From: Nitrospirota bacterium
GTDB lineage: Bacteria > Nitrospinota > Nitrospinia > Nitrospinales > Nitrospinaceae
DNA: 6,256 bases
Assembly (NCBI GenBank): GCA_003229345.1
Contig: QIDN01000064.1
Span: forward strand, 1-6,256
Direction: 5' to 3'
The position numbers were made by a program, and so were the translations under genes. The notes beneath the pieces were generated by a model, which worked only from the letters and a program-made list of their open reading frames with translations, did no database searches and was not told where the DNA came from. Numbering within the stretch: position 1 is the first letter of the stretch; each line of letters opens with the position of its first letter. This document shows, in pieces, positions 1-4,805 of the stretch.

Positions 1-363
1 CCGGTGTTGACCGGTATTCTGATTCTCGCGGCCTCGGACAAAACCGTGTTACAGGGCATGACCCTGCTGTTCTTTTATGCCGTGGGGCTGGGAACACCCT
101 TGATCCTGATCGCCTCGATTTGCAGTCACCTCAGTAAGGACGGCTGGTTCTGGCGGCTTTTGCGCGGCAAGGCTTGGGACATCAAAATCGGCAAACACAC
201 CTTTCTGCTCCATACCACCAATCTATTCAGTGGACTGTTGTTGGTTGCCCTCGGGATCGCCCTCGCCCAGGGATATCTGACTTACTTCAACAGCCTCCTT
301 CCTATCGAGTTGCAAATCTGGTTCAGCGGATTCGAGGAAAAAGTCCTGCACTGGTTTAGCTGA
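1..363 (+). CDS. CcdA/DsbD-family cytochrome c biogenesis transmembrane protein, C-terminal part
   Basis: The reading frame is open from the first base of the window, so the gene starts upstream and only its last 120 codons are present; the GTG at position 4 is an internal valine, not a start. The fragment begins with P-V-L-T-G-I-L-I-L-A-A, which matches the helix after the second catalytic Cys of the CcdA fold (family pattern PCxGPILxAILxLAA); that Cys would lie just outside. Two more hydrophobic segments follow, around residues 21-42 (with the conserved YAVGLGTPLIL stretch) and 73-92 (FSGLLLVALGIALAQGYL), then an amphipathic tail. Known of the family: CcdA moves reducing equivalents from cytoplasmic thioredoxin across the inner membrane for cytochrome c maturation or periplasmic thiol reduction. 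Whether this is CcdA proper or the membrane domain of a longer DsbD cannot be decided; the tail carries no thioredoxin domain, which favours CcdA. Confidence 0.8.
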   Translation, partial: PVLTGILILAASDKTVLQGMTLLFFYAVGLGTPLILIASICSHLSKDGWFWRLLRGKAWDIKIGKHTFLLHTTNLFSGLLLVALGIALAQGYLTYFNSLLPIELQIWFSGFEEKVLHWFS

Positions 364-367
364 TTTT

Positions 368-393
368 CCCCCTTTGCAAATCGGAAGGGGTTT
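368..393 (+). terminator. Weak terminator-like hairpin after the CcdA-type gene
   Basis: CCCCTTT (369-375) can pair with GAAGGGG (384-390), seven pairs including one G-U around an 8-base loop, followed by TTTCTG. It starts five bases after the stop codon, where a terminator is expected, but the stem is short and the T-run has only three bases, so it may be leaky. Confidence 0.35.
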
Positions 394-448
394 CTGATAG
401 AATCAAGCCACACAAACTAATTGATAATTTTAACATCAGGAATCAACC

Positions 449-928
449 ATGGATAAATGGATCGTTATCGGCTTGGCCTTGGTTATGGGCTTGGGCGCCT
501 GCGCGGGAACCCAGAGCATAACGCATAAACGGTGGGAAAAACACCTGAACAGGGTTTATTTGCATGATATCACGGTCAAAAACAACTCTCTGGAGAAGGC
601 TGGATCTCAGCTCCGCCTGGCTTTGGAGAAGCGGTTGGATGACTCCCTCTTTATTGTGGGGGAAGAACCCAAGCAAGCCAAATATGTGTTGAAATACAAA
701 ATCACTCAGTTTGATGAAGGCAGCCGATTGAAGCGACTGGCCACCTTCGGAATCGACGAGGGGTCCAAGGCCCTGTTGAATGTAAAAATCGCTTTGATTG
801 GGAAAGAAGGAGTGCTGGGAGCGTGGCAGGTGAAAACCTGGGTCAAAGGTGGCATTACGGGAGGTTCCAAAGACAAGCTCTTCTCGCAAGCGGCCGAACA
901 AATTCTGCAACATTTGAAAGGCTATTGA
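449..928 (+). CDS. Small outer-membrane lipoprotein, DUF4410-like
   Basis: A 159-residue protein with a short lipoprotein signal: Lys3, a hydrophobic core at residues 5-16 and the lipobox L-G-A-C with Cys18 as the lipidated residue. Ala at +2 suggests sorting to the outer membrane. The mature part has a helical stretch (about 48-63), then the pattern ITQFDEGSRLKR, GIDEGSKALLNVKIAL, LGAW and KGGITGGS (about 85-140) and a final helix with the paired alanines of AAEQILQHL. This order resembles DUF4410, a family of small periplasm-facing lipoproteins of unknown biochemical role; the assignment is by eye. The ATG is supported by CAGGAA six bases upstream (437-442). A -10-like GATAAT lies at 423-428 without a convincing -35. 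The gene probably forms its own unit, separated from the CcdA-type gene by a weak hairpin. No function can be inferred from the neighbours. Confidence 0.85.
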   Translation: MDKWIVIGLALVMGLGACAGTQSITHKRWEKHLNRVYLHDITVKNNSLEKAGSQLRLALEKRLDDSLFIVGEEPKQAKYVLKYKITQFDEGSRLKRLATFGIDEGSKALLNVKIALIGKEGVLGAWQVKTWVKGGITGGSKDKLFSQAAEQILQHLKGY

Positions 929-1073
929 AAATTTAGGGCCAGGATATTTTCCGTCACAGCCTTATTTCTCCAATCGTGCCTCCACCCGTGCCTCGGATGT
1001 CTAGTCAGTCCCTTTATTGTCAATAGTTACCCCCTCCAAAACAAATACCCCTATACGGAAATTCCTTTTTGAC
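929..1073. other. Intergenic stretch without a gene
   Basis: No ORF with a credible ribosome-binding site and no strong hairpin or terminator follows the lipoprotein gene here. Two copies of TACCCC(C)T (1028-1035 and 1046-1052), offset by 18 bases on the same strand, sit just upstream of the promoter at 1074-1102. They resemble the TACYYMT heptamer bound by NarL-type regulators, but this is only a motif resemblance. Confidence 0.4.
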
Positions 1074-1102
1074 TTTTCAGGATTTGTGAGTCAATCTATA
1101 TG
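1074..1102 (+). promoter_or_regulatory. Candidate sigma70 promoter of the structured RNA
   Basis: TTTTCA (1074-1079, four of six to TTGACA) is followed after exactly 17 bases by TATATG (1097-1102, four of six to TATAAT). Transcription would start near 1109, right at the GGG that opens the first hairpin of the RNA. A better -35 hexamer, TTGACT (1069-1074), is also present, but it has no -10 at a normal distance. Confidence 0.45.
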
Positions 1103-1145
1103 TTCAATGGGATGCCAAAAGCGCCAGGGGAGCTTTTGGCATCGA

Positions 1146-1177
1146 GGCTCACCCCCTGGAAGATAAGGAGGTGATCC
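1146..1177 (+). promoter_or_regulatory. Alternative hairpin that would hide the Shine-Dalgarno sequence
   Basis: GGCTCACCCCCT (1146-1157) can pair with AGGAGGTGATCC (1166-1177): ten of twelve positions are Watson-Crick (mismatches at 1154/1169 and 1148/1175), with an 8-base loop. The 5' arm matches the 16S anti-SD end GGATCACCTCCT at ten of twelve positions. The hairpin uses bases 1153-1157, which the pseudoknot also needs, so the two folds exclude each other. Inferred role: pseudoknot formed means SD exposed, hairpin formed means SD hidden. Confidence 0.5.
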
Positions 1178-1178
1178 A
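1164..1178 (+). promoter_or_regulatory. Extended Shine-Dalgarno: 15-base complement of the 16S rRNA 3' end
   Basis: TAAGGAGGTGATCCA is the exact reverse complement of TGGATCACCTCCTTA, the terminal 15 bases of E. coli-type 16S rRNA. Ordinary genes use 4-7 of these bases. The GGAGG core (1167-1171) lies seven bases before a TTG codon at 1179, the right spacing for initiation. The flanking bases do not continue the rRNA sequence on either side, so it is not a 16S gene fragment. The 16S of this organism is not in the window; its last few bases could differ. Confidence 0.8.
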
Positions 1179-1223
1179 TTGTCTAACACAAGTACAATGG
1201 GAGCTTCCGGAGATAAGGGCTAG
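1179..1223 (+). CDS. Possible 14-codon mini-ORF / leader peptide
   Basis: Starts with TTG and reads (M)SNTSTMGASGDKG, then TAG. Its support is the extraordinary Shine-Dalgarno sequence placed seven bases upstream. The start codon lies in a short stem (1176-1182 with 1194-1200), codons 8-10 form most of the 5' arm of the 10-bp stem, and the stop lies in that stem's apical loop, so a translating ribosome would disrupt these folds. No homolog is recognised. It may be a regulatory leader peptide, or not translated at all if the SD serves only to bind 30S subunits. Confidence 0.3.
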   Translation: MSNTSTMGASGDKG

Positions 1224-1256
1224 CCCTTTTCGAGGAAGCTCCCTGATTATTCGGGG

Positions 1257-1286
1257 GGGCTCCACTTTTATAGTGGAGCCCTTTTT
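1257..1286 (+). terminator. Strong Rho-independent terminator
   Basis: GGGCTCCACT (1257-1266) and AGTGGAGCCC (1272-1281) form a perfect 10-bp stem with the loop TTTAT, followed directly by TTTTT (1282-1286). It ends the structured RNA. The 5' arm has an alternative partner upstream (1237-1244 with 1254-1261), so it could be conditional. Confidence 0.9.
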
Positions 1287-1300
1287 ATTTGGAAAATACT

Positions 1301-1327
1301 CTAACACTGAGTCCATTTTTTTATAAA
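1301..1327 (+). promoter_or_regulatory. Candidate promoter of the hybrid kinase gene
   Basis: A good -10 hexamer, TATAAA (1322-1327), stands 94 bases before the kinase start and downstream of the terminator. The nearest -35 match, CTAACA (1301-1306, four of six), leaves a spacer of only 15 bases, so the call is weak. If real, the kinase is transcribed independently of the structured RNA and has an untranslated leader of about 87 bases. Confidence 0.3.
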
Positions 1328-1338
1328 AACGTCCGGCG

Positions 1339-1364
1339 GCCCCGCAAACGCACAGATCCGGGGC
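1339..1364 (+). promoter_or_regulatory. Small hairpin in the kinase leader
   Basis: GCCCCG (1339-1344) pairs perfectly with CGGGGC (1359-1364) around a 14-base loop. Its 3' arm overlaps the repeated box at 1362-1378, and GGCGGC (1335-1340) could instead pair with GCCGCC (1385-1390). No T-run follows, so it is not a terminator. Possible leader structure; role unknown. Confidence 0.3.
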
Positions 1365-1378
1365 TCACCCCTTGAAGA
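1362..1378 (+). repeat. Second copy of the anti-SD-like box
   Basis: GGCTCACCCCTTGAAGA repeats the segment at 1146-1163 with one substitution and one missing base. In the first copy this box holds the 3' strand of the pseudoknot and the SD-hiding arm. Here it has no matching pseudoknot loop, and it lies 42 bases before the kinase ATG. Confidence 0.5.
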
Positions 1379-1420
1379 ATCCCTGCCGCCACGACGAAAG
1401 AATCAAGAAATGGAAACCGA

Positions 1421-4018
1421 ATGAGTTTTTTAAAAAACATTTCCATACGCGATAAGCTCAACCGGATCATCATGCTGACCACCAGCGCGGCCCTGTTGTT
1501 GGCCACACTTGGTTTTTTTCTGTTTGATCTTTTGGCGTTTCGCAATACCGAGGCGCGTGAACTTGGAAGTGTCGCCGAAATTATCGGCGCCCACAGCACG
1601 GCCGCCCTCCAATTTCAGGACCCTGCTTCCGGCCGGGAAACCCTGGAAACCTTAAGCGTCGATCCCCGCGTCATTTCTGCCGGACTGTATACTCAGGAAG
1701 GCAAAATTTTTGCGTCTTATTACCGGGACCGCAAAAACACAATCGTCTTACCGTCTCAACCCCGACGAGCAGGCAACTATTTTGAACAAGGACAAATTCT
1801 GATATTCAGGCCGATCCTTCTCGATGACAAGAAGGTGGGCACCATTTTCATTCATTCCAACCTTCAAAATTTTTATGAGCGTCTTAAACAATACGGCATC
1901 ATCGCGTTTATAGTACTGGTCATCTCCCTTCTCGGAGCCTTTCTACTTTCATCCAGATTGCAGAAGACCATTTCCTCCCCGATCCTTCATCTGTCCAACC
2001 TGGCGAACCGGGTTTCCACTGAAAAAAATTATGCCCTGCGCGCTGTTAAAGAAAGCCAGGATGAACTGGGAGAACTCGTCAATCAATTCAATGACATGTT
2101 GAGCCAGATTCAGGATAGAGACATTGCACTCCTGGAAGCTCATCACGAACTGGAAGCAAAGGTCCGGGAACGCACCCATGATCTGGAAAATGAAATCCAG
2201 ATTCGCCGGAAATCGGAATCCGCGCATCGGGATAGTGAAGAGCGCCTGCGGAGTATCATGGACCACGCTACGGCAGTGGTTTATATGAAGGACATCGATC
2301 TGCAGTATGTCATGGTAAACCGTCAGTTTGAAAAAGTATTCGCCGTAACGAATGAACAAATCCGGGGAAAAACAGACCCGGAAATTTTTCCAAAAGAGTT
2401 AGCAGATCGCTTTACCAGTCGAGACCGCATCGTCATCGAATCCGGCCAACCTGTGGAGGACGAGGAACAATTGAAGGTAAATGGAAAAACCGAAACCTAT
2501 ATTTCGATCAAATTCCCTTTGCGGGATTCCGACGGTACGATTTACGCGGTTTGCGGTATGGACACCAATATCACGGACCGGAAAAATTTTGAGATGGAAC
2601 TGCAAAAAGCCAAGATTCAAGCAGAGTCGGCCAACTCGGCCAAAACATCGTTCATCGCGAATATGAGCCATGAAATCCGGACTCCTCTGAACGCCATTAT
2701 GGGTTATTCCCAGATTCTGCAAAAGGACACCACGTTGACAGCAGCGCATCACAAGGCTTTGGAGCGCATCGCTTCCAGCGGGAAAAACCTGCTCTCTATC
2801 ATCAACGACATTCTCGATATATCCAAAATCGAAGCGGGACGGATGGAACTTCACTTGGGGGATTTCAATCTGAGCCATGTAATCGAGGATATGACCACTC
2901 TTTTTAAATTGAAATGCGAAGAGAGCGGTTTGATTCTTAAAATCTCCTCGCTTCCTGAAAACCAGTGCCATTTATACGGGGATGAAGAAAAGCTAAGACA
3001 AGTGCTGATCAACCTCCTGGGAAATGCGGTCAAGTTCACCGATTCGGGAACCGTTTCCCTGAACATCACTCCCGGGAAAAACAATGACTACCAGTTTGAA
3101 GTTAGAGACACCGGAAAGGGCATATCGGAAGAAGCTCAAACAACCATCTTTGAACCTTTTAAACAAGACGCCGAGGGAATCAAAAAGGGAGGCACGGGAT
3201 TGGGACTGGCCATCTGCCGGAGACAAGTTCTGCTGATGGGGTCGGATTTATATGTATCCTCAAAAACAGATGAAGGGTCCTGCTTTTATTTCACCCTCAA
3301 CTTGCCTCCATCCAAAGAAAAACCGGACTCCGCGAAACAAATAAGCAAGAAAGAAGTGCTTCGAATCTCCGACGAACATCATGTCAAAGCCCTGGTCGCC
3401 GACGATAATCCGGATAACCGGGCGGTGTTGAGCCATCTGCTGAAAAATTTAGGGGTCACCGTCATTGAGGCGGAAAATGGACTCGTCGCTCTGGAAAAAA
3501 CACGCAACCACCTGCCAGATATTATTTTCATGGATATTCGTATGCCGGTCATGGATGGCCGGGAAGCCATCGCAAAAATAGTGGAGGAATTCGGACAAGA
3601 GCGGTTCAAAATAGTGGCCATCACCGCTTCGGCCATGCAGCACGACCGGGAACAATTCTTGAAACTGGGTTCCCATGAGGTGGTCCTCAAACCCTTTCAG
3701 ATCAATGATATTTTTGAATGCCTGAAAAACCTTCTTAACATCGATTATATTTATTCGGAAGCACCTCAAAAAAATACCGAACCCAAAGTGTCGCACGATA
3801 TGGATTATTCAAAAATGCATGTCCCTAAAGACCTCCACCACTCGCTCAAAGAAGCGGCGAAGCTGCACTATGTCACAGGCATTCGACAATCACTGCCGGT
3901 GCTCGTTGAATTGGGAGAAGAAGGGAAAAAGCTGGCGGATAATCTGAATCTCTGTCTCAAAAATTACGACATGAAAAAAATTCTAAACATTCTCGATCAG
4001 ATTAATTCGGGAGGGTAA
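1421..4018 (+). CDS. Membrane hybrid sensor histidine kinase (CHASE8-like, HAMP, PAS, HisKA, HATPase, REC)
   Basis: An 865-residue inner-membrane sensor. TM1 is at about residues 17-40; a periplasmic domain (about 41-155) with RNTEARELGSVAEIIG and the LxxDPRVxxAGLY pattern looks like CHASE8; TM2 is at about 158-178. HAMP (179-231) and a coiled coil (232-275) follow, then PAS (about 273-392, ending in the typical DITDRK-like NITDRKNFE). HisKA carries the H-box with phospho-acceptor His417 (NMSHEIRTPLN). The HATPase shows the N-box (Asn531, Asn535), DTGKG (563-567), FEPF (577-580) and GGTGLGLA. The receiver (655-770) has Asp661/Asp662, phospho-acceptor Asp705, Thr735 and Lys757, so all catalytic residues are intact. 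The last 65 residues form a helical domain common at the end of such kinases, without an HPt histidine motif. ATG 1421 is the first usable start, since an in-frame TGA lies at 1373; its SD is weak. The signal and output are unknown; no response regulator is adjacent. Confidence 0.95.
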   Translation: MSFLKNISIRDKLNRIIMLTTSAALLLATLGFFLFDLLAFRNTEARELGSVAEIIGAHSTAALQFQDPASGRETLETLSVDPRVISAGLYTQEGKIFASYYRDRKNTIVLPSQPRRAGNYFEQGQILIFRPILLDDKKVGTIFIHSNLQNFYERLKQYGIIAFIVLVISLLGAFLLSSRLQKTISSPILHLSNLANRVSTEKNYALRAVKESQDELGELVNQFNDMLSQIQDRDIALLEAHHELEAKVRERTHDLENEIQIRRKSESAHRDSEERLRSIMDHATAVVYMKDIDLQYVMVNRQFEKVFAVTNEQIRGKTDPEIFPKELADRFTSRDRIVIESGQPVEDEEQLKVNGKTETYISIKFPLRDSDGTIYAVCGMDTNITDRKNFEMELQKAKIQAESANSAKTSFIANMSHEIRTPLNAIMGYSQILQKDTTLTAAHHKALERIASSGKNLLSIINDILDISKIEAGRMELHLGDFNLSHVIEDMTTLFKLKCEESGLILKISSLPENQCHLYGDEEKLRQVLINLLGNAVKFTDSGTVSLNITPGKNNDYQFEVRDTGKGISEEAQTTIFEPFKQDAEGIKKGGTGLGLAICRRQVLLMGSDLYVSSKTDEGSCFYFTLNLPPSKEKPDSAKQISKKEVLRISDEHHVKALVADDNPDNRAVLSHLLKNLGVTVIEAENGLVALEKTRNHLPDIIFMDIRMPVMDGREAIAKIVEEFGQERFKIVAITASAMQHDREQFLKLGSHEVVLKPFQINDIFECLKNLLNIDYIYSEAPQKNTEPKVSHDMDYSKMHVPKDLHHSLKEAAKLHYVTGIRQSLPVLVELGEEGKKLADNLNLCLKNYDMKKILNILDQINSGG

Positions 4019-4033
4019 CACCCAATCCAAGCA

Positions 4034-4071
4034 TTAGTTGAATTCCAGCCGCCCTTTGATTCAATAACTAA
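4034..4071. terminator. Imperfect inverted repeat between convergent genes
   Basis: TTAGTTGAAT (4034-4043) can pair with ATTCA (4059-4063) and ACTAA (4067-4071), ten pairs with a 3-base bulge and a 15-base loop. It spans most of the 49-base gap between the kinase stop and the stop of the minus-strand lipoprotein gene. There is no T-run on either strand, so a bidirectional terminator role is only possible. Confidence 0.2.
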
Positions 4072-4805
4072 CCCGAAGCACTTTCAACATCTTTGGCACA
4101 TCGAAAGCCAATAAAATTGTAGCGCGCTGTCGGTTCCATATGGTTGCGTGCCCAGCTGTGGGAAAAATCGATTTTCAAATGGGACTGGTACAACCCGCCC
4201 CGGATCACCTTATACAATCCCTTCTCGGTGCCGGGCATACCGTTATAGTCCCAGTCATCCGCCATCCATTCCCATACATTGTGACCCATGCCATAGATCC
4301 CGTACGGACTGATCCATTCCTGCCGTTGATCCACTCGTTCCGGAATAAAACCCGAAAATCCATTATTGGGATGCGCTTGATAGTTTCCCCACGGCCACTT
4401 GCCTCCCTTGGGTCCACGCGCCGCTTTTTCCCATTCCTGCTCCGTCGGCAAACGCTTGCCGGCCAACTCACAATACGACTGCGCTTCTGCAAAAGATACC
4501 CATGCAACCGGGAATTTCTCTTTCCCCGGAGTAACCTCAAAATCCGTCTTGAATGTTTTGTATTCGCCGCGTTGCATCTCGTACCGGTCGATTAAATACG
4601 CTTTTAAAAAAACTTTCTGGCCAAGAGCGGTCTTCGGATCATCGGCATGGCCGTATTTAAATTCTCCCGCGGGGATGTACACCATCTCTTTCGGAACTTT
4701 AACGTGGGCAGGAACTTGGACGGGAATCTGCTCGACACTATTTTCGGAACAGGAAAAAAGCCAACAGAAGGAGAGCACCAATAATGACCCGTGTCGCCAT
4801 TTCAT
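4068..4805 (-). CDS. Lipoprotein with an FGE-sulfatase (SUMF1-type) domain
   Basis: A 245-residue lipoprotein: lipobox L-F-S-C with Cys19, then a short linker and one FGE-sulfatase domain (about 39-239). Family landmarks are MVYIPAGEF (41-49), FPVAWVSFAEAQSYCELAGKRLPTEQEWEKAARG (98-131), WPWGN (137-141), GIYGMGHNVWEWMADDW (169-185), VIRGGLY (200-206) and the closing IGFRCAKD. True formylglycine-generating enzymes need cysteines near the end of the domain; here that region (207-233) reads SHSWAR with no Cys, and the only domain cysteines are Cys112 and Cys236. It is therefore probably a structural or binding member of the fold, not a sulfatase activator. The ATG overlaps the stop of the upstream molybdoenzyme gene (ATGA, 4 bases) and has no SD of its own, so translation is probably coupled and the protein is probably a partner of that enzyme. 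It is the last gene of the operon. Confidence 0.9.
   Translation of the reverse strand: MKWRHGSLLVLSFCWLFSCSENSVEQIPVQVPAHVKVPKEMVYIPAGEFKYGHADDPKTALGQKVFLKAYLIDRYEMQRGEYKTFKTDFEVTPGKEKFPVAWVSFAEAQSYCELAGKRLPTEQEWEKAARGPKGGKWPWGNYQAHPNNGFSGFIPERVDQRQEWISPYGIYGMGHNVWEWMADDWDYNGMPGTEKGLYKVIRGGLYQSHLKIDFSHSWARNHMEPTARYNFIGFRCAKDVESASG

Larger units (their letters stand above)
1109..1286 (+). ncRNA. Candidate structured RNA with pseudoknot, 16S rRNA 3'-end complement and terminator
   Basis: About 178 nt, bounded by a promoter and an intrinsic terminator. Elements in order: a perfect 12-bp stem (1111-1122 with 1132-1143); its loop CCAGGGG (1124-1130), which perfectly complements CCCCTGG (1153-1159), giving an H-type pseudoknot; TAAGGAGGTGATCCA (1164-1178), perfectly complementary to the 3' end of E. 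coli-type 16S rRNA; a 7-bp stem CCATTGT/ACAATGG (1176-1182 with 1194-1200); a perfect 10-bp stem (1199-1208 with 1234-1243) capped by AAGGG/CCCTT (1215-1219 with 1224-1228); and the terminator (1257-1286). The T-run exists only on this strand, which fixes the orientation. I do not recognise it as 6S, tmRNA, RNase P, SRP RNA or a named riboswitch. It could be a free sRNA, a leader with a regulated mini-ORF, or an attenuator for the kinase downstream. The structures were paired by hand, without energy calculation or conservation data. Confidence 0.6.

Noticed and set aside
443..913. Minus-strand frame of 156 codons over the lipoprotein gene
   Set aside because: It mirrors the lipoprotein gene, which has a lipobox, an SD and a family-like pattern; the antisense product looks like nothing known.
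1086..1152. Outer stem GTGAG (1086-1090) with CTCAC (1148-1152) enclosing the first hairpin
   Set aside because: Only five pairs, and the 5' strand lies inside the likely promoter, upstream of the expected RNA start.
1164..1178. Fragment of a 16S rRNA gene on the minus strand
   Set aside because: The 15-base match ends abruptly: the bases before and after it on the minus strand do not follow the conserved 3' helix of 16S rRNA, and the stretch fits instead as an SD before a TTG codon.
1109..1286. 6S RNA, tmRNA, RNase P RNA or SRP RNA
   Set aside because: The 5' and 3' ends do not pair as in 6S or RNase P, there is no tRNA-like alanine acceptor or typical tag frame as in tmRNA, and the conserved SRP tetraloop helix is absent.
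1321..1599. Minus-strand frame of 92 codons over the kinase leader and start
   Set aside because: It is antisense to the kinase N-terminus, has no SD or recognisable domain, and the plus-strand kinase frame explains the coding signal.
4013..4023. GGGT-AAC-ACCC hairpin at the kinase stop as a terminator
   Set aside because: A four-pair stem with a three-base loop and no T-run is too weak.
4068..4805. Functional formylglycine-generating enzyme for sulfatases
   Set aside because: The catalytic cysteine region is replaced by a Cys-free stretch (SHSWAR), and there is no sulfatase gene nearby.
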